Shown in pieces: positions 20,301 through 29,910 of a DNA stretch of 30,016 nt (the first letter of the stretch is position 1; each line of letters begins with the position of its first letter). Below the pieces are notes generated by a model. It had not been told where the DNA came from and did no database searches. It was given only the letters and a program-made list of their open reading frames with translations. The DNA lies in assembly GCA_013115125.1 (NCBI GenBank), contig JABANN010000428.1:1-30016 (forward strand), given 5' to 3'. The translations under genes were made by a program, and so were the position numbers. The DNA comes from Perkinsus olseni. Taxonomy: Eukaryota > Perkinsozoa > Perkinsida.

Positions 20301-20328
20301 CAAGGAGAAGGCTGGAGGACGACCTTAG
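14327..20328 (+). CDS. DnaJ (Hsp40) co-chaperone with DnaJ-X domain, 19 exons
   Basis: Exons: 14327-14455, 14536-14651, 14717-14817, 14996-15243, 15850-16053, 16404-16587, 16630-16755, 16811-16919, 16988-17143, 17592-17742, 18142-18250, 18300-18514, 18573-18680, 18742-18843, 19115-19188, 19431-19510, 19560-19630, 19675-19797, 20170-20328. Total 854 residues, all phases agree. The J domain (about 459-510, FYDILGV to ELSQAYQ) has the HPD motif at 486-488 that stimulates Hsp70 ATPase. It is followed by [18 protein letters not shown] and [16 protein letters not shown], hallmarks of the DnaJ-X family. Before it lies a Gly/Ala-rich stretch (about 328-400) ending [11 protein letters not shown], an arrangement I associate with alveolate and stramenopile DnaJ proteins. 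Residues 1-110 (containing [15 protein letters not shown]) form a beta-rich region I cannot name; next comes a Lys-rich linker. No CXXCXGXG zinc repeats, so type III. Confidence 0.93.
15819..15845 (+). repeat. (ATC)n microsatellite in DnaJ intron 4
   Basis: About nine CAT/ATC triplets run straight into the 3' splice site TTTCAG at 15844-15849. A shorter (ATT)n run lies at 15598-15614 in the same intron. The triplets take the place of the pyrimidine tract. Confidence 0.9.
16332..16393 (+). repeat. Degenerate copy of the intronic GTATCTT repeat (DnaJ intron 5)
   Basis: GTATCTTTCTGGCTTGCC is followed by ACATGGTGCGACTTTGGATA, which matches the degenerate part of the 26-bp array near 13505-13545 (ACATGGTGCGACC). 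It appears to be a small remnant of the same repeat family in another gene, on the sense strand. Confidence 0.55.
16756..16810 (+). repeat. DnaJ intron 7 (55 nt) carrying the shared intron element
   Basis: This intron begins GTGCGTATCTTGAGGTTGAG and continues CGTGTAAGGTACGAAA. GTATCTT near the start and AAGGTAC further on form an inverted repeat with one mismatch. About 30 nt match intron 8. Confidence 0.85.
16920..16987 (+). repeat. DnaJ intron 8 (68 nt), sibling copy of the element
   Basis: It begins GTGAGTATCTTAGGTTGAGC and continues GTGCAAGATACAAAA. GTATCTT (16924-16930) and AAGATAC form a perfect 7-bp inverted repeat. It matches intron 7 at all but about four positions over 30 nt, then diverges. 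Confidence 0.9.
19289..19310. repeat. Perfect hairpin in DnaJ intron 15
   Basis: TCGACATCCC (19289-19298) and GGGATGTCGA (19301-19310) around two bases: a perfect 10-bp stem inside the intron between exons 15 and 16. Confidence 0.9.
19920..19953. repeat. Hairpin in DnaJ intron 18
   Basis: GGTGCC (19920-19925) and AAAGGG (19932-19937) pair with CCCTTT (19942-19947) and GGCACC (19948-19953), giving a 12-bp stem with a 6-nt bulge and a 4-nt loop, in the 372-nt intron before the last exon. Confidence 0.75.
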
Positions 20329-21022
20329 ACCTCAATCGATCAACAGGGCGAGCGCTAAATGTTTTCCACTACCGCTCTAGACGCCAATGGCGTTGATAGA
20401 GCGGATCTTATCAACATTTTTTCTTCTCAAATACCCCTGAACAGTTTCTGTACTCTCCTCACCCTGCCTGCGCTTAGTTGCCGTCACAAAAGGGAAAGGA
20501 GGAAAAATGACTGGTGATGGGGTAGAACCCAGGGCTTGCCGGTACAATCTTGAACGCTTCCGGCTGGATTAAACGGCTTTCAGTGGAGCCTTCCCTTGGT
20601 TGTTGCTTCGGTGGCATCCTAGATTTCCGAGAAAAAATGAGGCTCAAGTTGAGATTAACGTCATCGCGTGAAGCTGCATGATGTGACTAACGAATCGTTA
20701 GTAACGACCCCACGTACTGTACGCGAAATGCCCTGATTTTTCCCACCATTTTGCTACCTCTGAGAATCCCAGAGTGACACAGCTCGCGTTGAACTGCCGA
20801 GACGCCCTCCCTGGCATGCACATCCACGCCTAGGCTGAAGATCTCTCTCGCCTAACCCACCGGTCTGGGACTGCGCACGGCGAATGGTAGCTGTTGCGTT
20901 ATCTCGTTATCTGAGGCGAGCGAAACTCGCAGGAGGAAACGGCGATCGTGATATCAGTCGCACCGATTGCATAGATGTTTCAAGTCGCTTCTCTTTACGC
21001 CCGTAGGCTCCTCTCTGATTTA
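20329..21022. other. Spacer between DnaJ and the small membrane-protein gene
   Basis: About 690 bases with no supported gene apart from the stem-loop just after the DnaJ stop. Open frames are short and lack recognisable motifs. The end of it should include the promoter or leader acceptor for the gene at 21023. Confidence 0.5.
20373..20403 (+). other. Stem-loop 45 bp after the DnaJ stop codon
   Basis: CGCTCTA (20373-20379) pairs with TAGAGCG (20397-20403), and inside it ACGCCA (20381-20386) pairs with TGGCGT (20388-20393) around one base. It would fall in the 3' UTR of the DnaJ mRNA. Structure is seen; function is unknown. Confidence 0.7.
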
Positions 21023-21682
21023 ATGCTTCGCGCGTGCTATTTGCCACTGCTCGTCTCCTGCAGCGTCTTAGGATCGTCCGAGCCCACCCTGCACGGTTAC
21101 AGGGCCGCAGCCGCGGCGATCGAGATGCGTGATGCAAGCAGTTCCATCAGACGGGCGAGTCGACATTCCAAGCGAGGAGCCGCACCGCCACCAGAGAGAG
21201 TAGCAGAAGTGGTACCAGCAGATGAAGCTGAACTCATGCCCGTCCATGGACGGACTGCCAAGGTGTCCCATCCCCCCGCCCCTTGGGGCTTGTACTGGGT
21301 CGCTTTCAGATGTCTACTGAAGAGTCGTCGGTCAGAGTTGTTCCTATAACTGTATTTTGCATTGTTGTTTTGTCTATTGTTGTCACTGTGGTGCGACTAG
21401 TTGTCGTAACTAAGCGTAAAAATGCCGAATCGGCTGCCGCTCGGAAGGGCGATCGTGTTGTCGAGCACTCTTCCAAAGGCGAAGATGTTGTTGAAATTAG
21501 TCATCGCCGGAACGGTGACGTAAGCGAGCTCACGGCTGTGTCGTTCTTGTGAAACCTTTTGTGTTTAGGGTGATGATGCAGTCGATGACGAGCTGAATGC
21601 AAGTTCGGAGTCTACCAGTGCCGCCTCCGACGAGGAGCCGACCGCTGCGGGCACTCCCAGCGTTAATGCCAGCTTCGATTAG
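21023..21682 (+). CDS. Small type I membrane protein, unknown family (hand-built model)
   Basis: Exons 21023-21262, 21310-21519 and 21569-21682 (stop TAG 21680-21682), introns of 47 and 49 nt, all phase 0, giving 187 residues. The N-terminus MLRACYLPLLVSCSVLGSS is a good signal peptide; an upstream in-frame ATG at 20975 is possible but spoils it. Residues 20-80 form a polar ectodomain with basic pairs. The hydrophobic span VVPITVFCIVVLSIVVTVV (about 90-110) is followed by TKRKN, a stop-transfer signal, then an ~80-residue charged tail ending in an acidic, Ser/Thr-rich segment (DDAVDDELNASSESTSAASD). I recognise no family. A shorter protein starting at ATG 21310, directly after an AG acceptor, is the main alternative. 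Confidence 0.58.
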
Positions 21683-22030
21683 AACCTTTGAAGTTGTTTT
21701 TGTCCTGTCTAGTGATGCATTCAATGTTACACAATTGACTTTTCCGTTGATACACGGACCACCATCATCATCCATGCTAATGATGTATCATGCTAATGTG
21801 GACACGTCTGTTGAGGAGACGACTGCCACCGCTCCTCTTCCCGCTCCCGTTAGTCCCTCGCGTTGTGTTCATGTGTCAGGAGGTCCTGCCGGGCAGCTTC
21901 GTGCAGCACCTGAGATAATGTTGATTGCCGGGCGAACAGTTGGGTCTTTCAGTAGTGTGTAGAACAGAATTTGCACACTGCTGTTCCCAGTAGAGCAGCA
22001 GTTTGCATCCGTCTGTGTCTTCTGAGCATC
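21683..22030. other. Spacer with weak coding signal
   Basis: 348 bases between two gene models. Short open stretches (for example 21776-21962) have acceptable codon use but no motif and no clear splice partners, so none is called. Confidence 0.4.
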
Positions 22031-22697
22031 ATGAGGCGAATGAGACTCTGTCCCGGAGCTGTCGGTCGTGGTGTGGGTGTTACGGGTGATATCGACGCTC
22101 AGTACGATGAGTACTTGTTGACGCGAGTTGATTTCACCATCTTGCGCACAACCATAACCCTCAATCGCTCTCGAGCCGTTCCTGGTTACTCTCTCTTATT
22201 TTCCGTTGAGGATCCGGTGGTAGAACGCAGGTCCCTCTTCATAGAAAGGCTCCCCTCTTCTGAGGCTTCGCGGAGCAGCTCCCTACGTGACGGGAGCTCG
22301 TAAGAAACTCGAGCCCGAGGAGCCCCCCTGACTTATTTGGTTAACTTCTTCTCTTCCCGAAGACTGAAGTCCTTCATACGAATAGGCTCGATTTTTGTAG
22401 GGTTTTAGTCTTGCAGTTTTGTGAATTGCCTAGTGACGCAGCCGTTGGGGTTGTACTGTGGCTGCAGCATCTCTGGGTAATCGTTAAAGACCGTTCAGCA
22501 GACTCTCCTCATGGCGATTGACTTCAAAGCTTGGAGATCTTCCGCGAGTTTCCTGTCCCCTAGACCCAAAGGCCATACTGCATTGCTTGAAGGAATCCTG
22601 TGTGGTCGCTCGGAAGGGTATCTTTGACGTGCTAGAAACGGCTGAAAGATACTTCTTCTCCGAAGCCATCCGCGAGGGATTAGAACAGAAAGGTTGA
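22031..22697 (+). CDS. Tentative two-exon protein of unknown function
   Basis: Exons 22031-22230 and 22499-22697 (stop TGA 22695-22697) join in phase across a 268-nt GT-AG intron (CGCAG|GTCCCT ... CGTTCAG|C), giving 132 residues. The second exon looks coding: AILHCLKESCVVARKGIFDV followed by LETAERYFFSEAIREGLEQK, an amphipathic helical pattern. The first exon contains YDEYLLTRVDFTILRTTITL. No family is recognised and no signal peptide or membrane span is evident. The start codon is uncertain; the frame is open further upstream. It ends only 39 bases before the start codon of the subtilisin gene, so it could alternatively be a leading part of that transcription unit. Confidence 0.4.
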
Positions 22698-22718
22698 TAC
22701 TCAGCACGGCAATGGAAG

Positions 22719-22736
22719 TCTTTGCAGTGTTGTTTA
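22719..22736 (+). promoter_or_regulatory. Candidate spliced-leader acceptor before the subtilisin gene
   Basis: GTCTTTGCAG sits just ahead of TGTTGTTTA and the ATG at 22737: a pyrimidine run plus AG, the form of a 3' splice site, inside a spacer of only 39 nt. In Perkinsus and dinoflagellates many mRNAs receive a trans-spliced leader at such sites. This is inference from position; no leader gene was seen in the window. Confidence 0.35.
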
Positions 22737-25700
22737 ATGATTGCCGTCTGTAAGCTCGCTCCAGTGATCTCTCTACTGGGTCTCAGCCTGCATGCCAGCG
22801 CTGCAGAACGGCGAGCTCAGGCCTCTCAGTTCATCAAGATGACCCCTCCTCAAACTGACTTGGACATGTAGCCAGCCTGGTCTCCTGCCTCAGTTGATAT
22901 GCTCCACCTTCTCGCAGGTTCTACTCTTTGTACTACGAGGGTAGGGCCTACATCGACCTCGACTTTACCATCCGCAATGAAGGCAGGAGCACTGAGATTG
23001 TCGACTTCCGTCACCTTGAACGCTACTTGAAGGTCGTCGGCGTCGCCGGCTCTTCCGACCGGTCGATCCACCCCTTGGTTAACCGCTCCGAGCGAGTGGC
23101 TCAGACTGATGGCTACACCGGCAGCGGTGCTAGCGGCCACCCTTTCCGTTGGGCCGACCACTGCAGAGTCTTCTTCGACTTGGCCAAAACCGGTGGCCGG
23201 TTTGAGATGTCCCGTCTCTCTCTTCCGTCGAGCGTTTCGGCTGAGCTAGTTCTCTTGAAGAACCTTGAAGTCGCCATCATCGAGATCGACGGCACTGATG
23301 ATCCCTCCGGTGTCGTGAGCGAGCTGAAGTCTATCGGTATAGCCGCTGAGGCCGATCTCTCTATCAAGCTCACCGGGGAAGAGGCCGCCCCTCTACCGCT
23401 CCTTCGCCGTGAGCTCAATCAGCGTGTCATGTACAGCACGCAGATGGAGGCCTCGGAGATGATGAGCGAGTCAGTAGCCCTTGTGAGGGAAGGGGAAGCC
23501 CTGCTGGCCGATGCTCGAGTGCTCTTCCTTTCCGCTGACCGTGAGCCGACCCGCAAGGCCCGGGATGCGGCCAGAGCGGCGCTGAGAGCTGCTAGGGCTG
23601 CCTTCAGTGCTGCTAAGGTTGCAGAGAAGATTGCACTCGGCCAGTTCGAAGAGGCGCGCCGACGGCCACTAGACCCGTAAGTTGCCGTTTTTACCGAGAC
23701 ACTCGTAGTGTCGGTGTGGCAGGCTGGTAGGTCGTCAATGGGCCCTTCCCGATCTCTGCATAGATCAAGTCCTGTACAAGCGTATTTCGAGAACGTTGAC
23801 TATCGATGGCAACTTCGATTGGAAACGCTTCTCTAAGGTGCCAGTGGCAGTGATCGATTCTGGTAGGGAAGCTAAGGCAAGTCGATAGTTTGTTTGAGTC
23901 GCTTGAGCAGGTATCGACTATGAGCATCCAGAGCTTAGACGTGTTGTTGTCAACAACGGTTGGGAGGATTGGGACCATGCTTCACACGACGTTGACGATG
24001 ATCATAATGGTTTTGTCGATGATGTAGAGTCCCTAGTTGATGACCCTTGGTGTTTCCGCACCACCTCCCTCTGGACAGGTCCGTGGATGGAACTTTGTTG
24101 ACAACGACGCTAACGTGATGGACTCGAGCGGCCACGGAACGCACGTCGCTGGTGTACTCGCCGCCGAGGGCTACAATAAGGACGGCATCATCGGTTCCGG
24201 CTTCCCATTCGCTCGCGTGCTCCCCCTCAAGATATTCAAGAACGGTAGATACGGTCGACTCAGCGACGCTTTCAAAGCCTTCGACTATGCCGTGGAACAG
24301 GGCGTTATGTTGAGCAGCAACTCTTGGTACACCACGGCTTATTCTGCCGTCTTTGCGAAGGTTATCGACAGACTGGCCGATCACGGCCATCTCGTGATTG
24401 CCGGTGCTGGTAACGATGGAGACGACCTTGACGAGACGGGCGCGAGTTATCCGTGTGGGTTTGCTGCCAGTAACGTGTTGTGTGTTGGAGCTCATGGCAA
24501 AGGAGGCAATCGAATGCGGGATTCCAATTACGGCCCAGGTAAGTCGTGAGTAGCTTCACTCAGCTCGTCTTGTGAAACTCGCGTCTTCGCTATCAACACG
24601 ATAATATGGCGAACCCATTTATATGTTATTTCTATTTAATTCTTATTCTTCTATATTTCTTTTTCATTTAGATTTATATCCAATCTATGGAGAACACAAT
24701 CTTCATAGCTTTATATATTAGTTTCATCTCCACCGTCTCCTAGGAAGCACGCTTTGTCTCCTCAGGTGTCGTCGATGTATCTGCTCCGGGTCATAACATT
24801 TTCTCGACCGCTCTCGAGAACGGTTACAGATTAATGTCTGGCACGAGCATGGCCGCGGCTCAAGTGGCGGGCGTGGCGGCACTCCTCGTGGGCGCTCGGA
24901 AGCCTTTCCCTCTACGCTACGACGAGGTTGTTGCGGCCATTACTGATACTGCGAAGGTCAATGGCTGGACCACCTTCGGTCGTGTCGATGCTTGTGGTGC
25001 GCTTGAGTCCGTGGTGGATGATATTGAGCCTTTGACGGGGGCTGTCTCGATCGTCTCCGGCTACCACGACCGCCAATTGGAAACTCTACGTCTCGGCCCA
25101 GGAGAGCGGCACAGCCTCAAACTTCGCCTCTACAGCCCGCCCGAGATCGGCCATCACGAGTACGACTTGATCGGGCCGATCGGGCAAGGTGTTCTCGACA
25201 TCCACATTCGCCTTCGCCGGCGCCCTCCTCAAGGATGGTGCGCTGTTTCTGGGAATGGCTTCGTCGTCAACTTCGGCACCTTTGTTTTAGGCTCATCGCG
25301 GACGGTCTCTTTCAACGTGTTCAACATTGGTGGTGGTAAACTGGAGCTGAAGCGGAGCCGGCTAGATCCCTGGGCGCCCGAACTCACCGTGGTGAATCCC
25401 GTGGCAGAGTCCGTCGTTTTGTCCACGATGGAATACATAGAGGTGGTGTATAACTTCAAGCCCTCCAGCAGTGGTGTTTTCGAGTTCTATATTGACGGTC
25501 TCCATCCAACTTGCGATCGACCGGGTTTGTACGCCCGGGTTATCGACTCTCTAGCGTACGTTGAGTCACCCACGGAGATTCCGGACTGGCTACCTCTCGG
25601 CCTCCGTCATCTACCACTCAGTGTCGCCGTTGTTAACCCTACTATTCTCAATCTCCGGACGCAGGTGGTGATACGATCGGAGCCGTACATCCTAGAGGGG

Positions 25701-27701
25701 CCTGTGGCTGGAGTATCGTTCCCCTTCCTACCAGTTGGTGGTGGCTGGGTTTCTATGATGGCTGTTGAGGGCCAACAGATCCTCTTTAATTGCACTGAGG
25801 GTCAGCATCACTCGATCGTCCTCCCTCGGCCGTTTCCGTTCTATTCTGAGCGTTCCACGGAGGTGGCTGTTGGTTGTAACGGCGTGGCCTACGTTGCGTC
25901 CATGGGAGAAGGGAGGGAGCCGCCGCGCCTTCCCAGGCTGTCGTCTGGTAGTGGTATCATCGCCCCCTATTGGGTTGAGAGCTCCAAGGCTCGGTGCCCG
26001 GACACCTCGGGCTGTCGCATATCTTTTGTCGTGCGGGAGACCAACACCAGCAGCACGCTTATCGTTGAGTGGAGGAATCTTCTGGTGGAGGCCAACACGA
26101 CCGCGGGCAGTGTTGTTATGCAACTGCACGTTCACACTGACGGTCGGCTCGTCTTCCTCTATAAGACCATCCCCGTTAACCACCATCGACGAGACCTGGC
26201 AGTCGGTATCGGATCGGCGGATGGATTCGAGGGTCGAAACATCATGAGGGACCTCAACGGCACGGACCCGTTAGCGGTGGTTTGGACGCCGAGGCTGAGG
26301 TCGTCACCGGTGATGTTGCCGGCTAATTCCACCACTGTGGTCGAGTTCCAACTCTCGACCCCCTTCCTCGGTCTGCCAGGCGGTGACGCGGTCTGTGAGG
26401 AGACGGGTTGGGTGGATGCCTTCAACAGAACCTGCGCTGATTACGTTGCCAAGGCGTTGTGTACTGAAGACGGCACGCCTGGCATTGGCTGGGACAGCAG
26501 TCTGGGCAGCTTTGCTCAGGCGGCTTTCACTACCCCTGCCGACGTGAGCTGCTGTGGTTGTGGTGGAGGCACTTGGACTCGAGACCCGAGCGAGGGTGCA
26601 CCCTGGCAAGATACTCTTGTTCTTGGCCTCAAGGATGTTGACGATGAGCGAGGTAGCTTCAGTCGGACGATCACCGGCTCGGCGGAGCTGGACGTCCTGT
26701 TGGACGGCGATGAAGAGCTGGTCCCGTACGACGGAGGACTGCGCATTCTTCGTGTTATTGCCCAGGACCCGTCTCGCTCTGTGAATGTTAAGGAGAGTGG
26801 ACTCACTGTTACTATCGACCTCTTCGTCAGCGGCATCCTTCATTCGTCTAAGAATGTCGTTCTGGTTGGAGGGCAGGGTACGGCTGAGTTTGATATCCCT
26901 TCGGGCCCCACAAGTGTTACTGCAAGAGCGACGCCGAGCATCGATATTGTGGTTGAGCAGCAAATCGTTACTTGTGGTGGGGATGATGTTGTCGGTGTCA
27001 ACGGACTGCGGTATTTGCTCTGGAGCGGCCTTACTGGTGAGCTTGTCTGTGCTCTGCTGAAGTATGATGGTGATAGCTGGCTGGCTGCCAACGGAAGTTC
27101 CCTGTCCCCGACGCCCGCGCAGGGATGGTATTCAATCGCTATGGCTGATTCTTCTGGTCGGATTGTGGCAGCTGTTGACGCATCTCCAAGGAGGGTTGGC
27201 GAGGTGTTGCTTGGTTTCGAAAGCTCCATCGCCTTTGGTGGTTGTGGAGGCTTCTGTGTATCCGCTGGTACCATTAATGTTGACTTCGGCACCGCCTTGC
27301 GAGAGTCATTGATCAGAGTTCTCCGTGAGGAGGGTTCCGAGACGACAGAGGATGAGGATGGTAGAGGAGGAACGGTCATAACTACAACTACCTCGACCGA
27401 CCGAAGCGCTGCTACCTTGACAACTACCCCGACCGATCGAAGCGCTGATATCTTCACAACTACCCCGACCGACCGAAGCGCTGATATCTTCACAACTACC
27501 CCGACCGACCGAAGCGCTGATATCTTCACGATCGCGGTATCGACTACACCGAACTCTACTATGTCTGTCCCAGTCTATCTTGACTGCGATGCAGGTTGCT
27601 GGGCAGACCACCCTGGGTCCTATTGCAAATACTGGCTGACGCCATCAGTATGCTATGTCTCAGGAAAGCCTTGCAGATGTGCTCATTCGCAAGGACGATG
27701 A
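22737..27701 (+). CDS. Secreted subtilisin-like serine protease (S8A), 1,512 residues
   Basis: Exons 22737-22867, 22918-23676, 23723-23862, 23911-24023, 24079-24538, 24766-27701 (stop TGA), all in phase. A signal peptide (MIAVCKLAPVISLLGLSLH) is followed by a ~275-residue pro-region with an Ala-rich helical stretch (RDAARAALRAARAAFSAAK). The catalytic domain has the full triad: Asp342 (VAVIDSG), His400 (SSGHGTHVAG) and Ser562 (MSGTSMAAA), with oxyanion Asn493 (AGAGND). Beyond it lie beta-sandwich-like repeats (about residue 703, NFGTFVLGSSRTVSFNVFN, as in Ig-like modules), a Cys-rich module around 1076-1140 ending CCGCGGG, four Thr-rich 12-residue repeats (TTTPTDRSADIF, about 1406-1459) and a Cys-rich tail. 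The family cleaves proteins; Perkinsus marinus secretes a subtilisin, perkinsin. This one is about three times longer than a simple secreted subtilisin. Nothing suggests it is inactive. Five introns, four of them 46-55 nt. Confidence 0.95.
23677..23722 (+). other. 46-nt intron with internal hairpin (subtilisin intron 2)
   Basis: GTAAGT at the start, TGGCAG at the end, and ACCGAGACAC-TCGTA-GTGTCGGT between them: a stem-loop that takes up half of the intron, with one bulged base. It brings the two splice sites close together. Confidence 0.75.
27381..27536 (+). repeat. 36-bp coding tandem repeat in the subtilisin gene
   Basis: Four copies of a 36-bp unit encoding TTTPTDRSADIF, the first more diverged (TTTSTDRSAATL). 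The copies at 27421-27530 are nearly identical. The unit is a multiple of three, so copy number can change without breaking the frame. The product is a Thr/Ser/Pro-rich linker, a likely O-glycosylation region. Confidence 0.9.
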
Positions 27702-28709
27702 GCTGCTCTATTAATTCGCTTGTTATACACACATTTTGGTCTAATGCGCCCCGTATCTATATTTCATATTTTTGCAGCCGATTTTATATCCAATTCAGCG
27801 ATATCGATACAGTCTCTGCCCATGATGGTTTTTGGATGAGCCTTAATGAGCTCAGGCAATCAAAGCAGTTGCCTGGGGTGAGTTTATGTTGAGTTCAGAG
27901 TGGCAGCGTCGAATCAAGTTGCAAAAATTGATTAATGTACCTCGCACGTTGTACGAAGTTGTTGCTTCTCGGTCGTTGCTCATAGTCAACGCAAGGCGAG
28001 AAGGAGTACAAGGTCTTTTACTCTCTTCTTCTAAGCTTACTCTCTCGAGGGGAATAAGCTATGCACGCATACACAGGACGATCGGCGCATAACGAGTAAC
28101 AGAAGTACACTTTCGTCCAATGCGATCTCGGAAAGAGAAACTTAACAAGTTAACATTAGTTGATCGATACTTGGACTGATAGTTTAGTCATACTGCTGTT
28201 GTTGGGATGCTTTGTTCGGCAAAGGTAATTCCGCGAGTGCTCCAATTCGGTGTCGCGCATCAGCTGATTCTCTGGGAAGAGATTGTCTGCCAGGGAGTGC
28301 CAGCGATACAACTCTAGCCCGGAATCGTGGATTTATGACAGCCGGACAGCTGCACGTGGTTCCAAACGAAGTCGTGGGCGTATGAATGAAGTACGCGGTG
28401 GCCGTGCAACAGTCTAGGCTGTTGACTTGTGCACCCAACCTTGAGGAAACCGAGAGATCAGACGCCCGGTTTGGTGTTTTTAGCCCATCAGCAACTCTCG
28501 TAATTGCTGATTAGTCGGCAGTCGAGGAGGCTCTTTGTTCCTCATCGTTCGTCGTTATGATGGCGTCCACACAGCCATCGTGGCAGGGGTCTGCTATCCT
28601 GATGAGCGACGCAACGCATCTCGCTCACCCGTGATGAAACTGATATGAAACGGCTTGATTCAGCCATTCACAATTAATATATTCCATTTGTATTCATTCC
28701 AGTTCATTA
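27702..28709. other. Gene-poor region downstream of the subtilisin gene
   Basis: About 1 kb with no gene I can support. It begins with the subtilisin 3' UTR. Small open frames at 27886-28092 (+) and 28184-28438 (-) have ATG starts but no recognisable motif. Confidence 0.45.
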
Positions 28710-28751
28710 TGGCTACACCTGCTAACCAAGATACCGCAGTTGCGTCCACTA

Positions 28752-28915
28752 CACCATTTCCAGACCTACTTAGTAAAACCCCACAGCAATTTAATAAAGC
28801 CCAGACCAAATTAGTAAAACCCCAAGGCAATTTAATAAAGCCCAGAGCAAATTAGTAAAACCCCAAGGCAATTTAATAAAGCCCAGAGCAAATTAGTAAA
28901 ACCCCAAAGCAATTT
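28752..28915 (+). repeat. 41-bp tandem repeat array, first copy
   Basis: After the lead-in CACCATTTCCAGACCTACTT a 41-bp unit repeats about three and a half times (equivalent points at 28787, 28828, 28869). Each unit is two related halves: AAATTAGTAAAACCCCA plus AGGC, and AATTTAATAAAGCCCAGAGC. A short reading frame, MATPANQDTAVASTTPFPD onward from 28710, runs into the array and stops at 28855; whether it is translated is unknown. Confidence 0.92.
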
Positions 28916-29083
28916 GATTTTATGAAAGACCAATTTAGTAGAGCCCAACAAAATCACTAACAAGTACGGAAAACTCACAACGTCACCCTACATGAAGTAG
29001 GCCCTCGTTATTCTACAGATCGCGGGTTGAAGTTTATTCGATAAACATTCGAATTGGGGCTCCGACTGGCATGCCTTACATAG

Positions 29084-29229
29084 CTGAGCAACAAGGATAA
29101 CAATGGCACGCGACTGCGGCACGTGAAGTTCGAGGAGCAGCTAAAGAGGTTCAGGTTTGAAGGTTATTTTCCGATCGCCATTGGAGACTTCACGTTCGGC
29201 CGTATCCACAGGAAGCCATTTTGTCTTTA
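29084..29229 (+). other. Possible coding fragment
   Basis: A 48-codon open stretch ending in TAG reads VKFEEQLKRFRFEGYFPIAI followed by GDFTFGRIHRKPF, with protein-like composition and codon use. There is no start codon or splice partner that I can defend, so it is flagged but not called as a gene. Confidence 0.25.
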
Positions 29230-29634
29230 GCTTCCCTTCTTGATGAAGCTGCAGTGCAGCTGCTGCATACCTTGAAGGTATTAACCTCAAAAGCAAGGTG
29301 TGCTGAGTTTTTCTTCTTGACGCCCTTTCTGCCAGGCAGCCGTGCTACAGCCTCCAACCTTTCACGATGTTCATTCAGTCCCGCTGTCTTGCACATCTCC
29401 GAGCGGCCTCCTCAGATCTGTCAAACGCCAACTTCCACAACTTCTTTCGGCAAACTTCTTCTCGCCCTCACACAACCGCTCAAAAATGAGGCGTCGAATA
29501 CCCGTTGAAGCAGTCCTACAAGTTACGCGCTTCCAGTCGCTCTTGATCGGAACCGGTGCTGCTTCACCAAAATTCAATACTGCCGCGACGTTAACTGCGT
29601 GTATCGAGCCTGAAACCGTGATTTCGGAAATATG

Positions 29635-29698
29635 GGATGGAGGGTCCAAACTCAGAGTTGTGATCTGGATCAGAGTTCGGACCCTCCATCGGATGGAG
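29635..29698. repeat. Interrupted inverted repeat
   Basis: GGATGGAGGGTCC (29635-29647) is complementary to GGACCCTCCATC (29679-29690), 12 bp, across a 31-nt spacer that itself contains CTCAGAGTT/CAGAGTT direct repeats. The right arm overlaps a second perfect hairpin, CTCCATC-G-GATGGAG (29684-29698). Confidence 0.9.
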
Positions 29699-29910
29699 TC
29701 CATCCCAACTTCCCGTATTCAGGAGCGCCCGCGGCACTGCCGCGGCGGCAGATGAAACGCGGAATCCACCGGACAGATGCAACGGTGTCTCAAAGGATGT
29801 GCTGATAAATCCGGATGAAAGTGAGGACTGCAGCCATCGGCAAGAGGAGCCCCTCTTCTTACGAATGAAACCGGGACGTTCAGCTGCCCAACGCTTTTGA
29901 CCACGGGTTT

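Noticed and set aside
28752-28915. CRISPR or telomere-like array
   Set aside because: No spacers; the unit is a 41-bp two-part satellite and not a simple short telomere repeat, although CCCC/AAAA runs look superficially telomeric.
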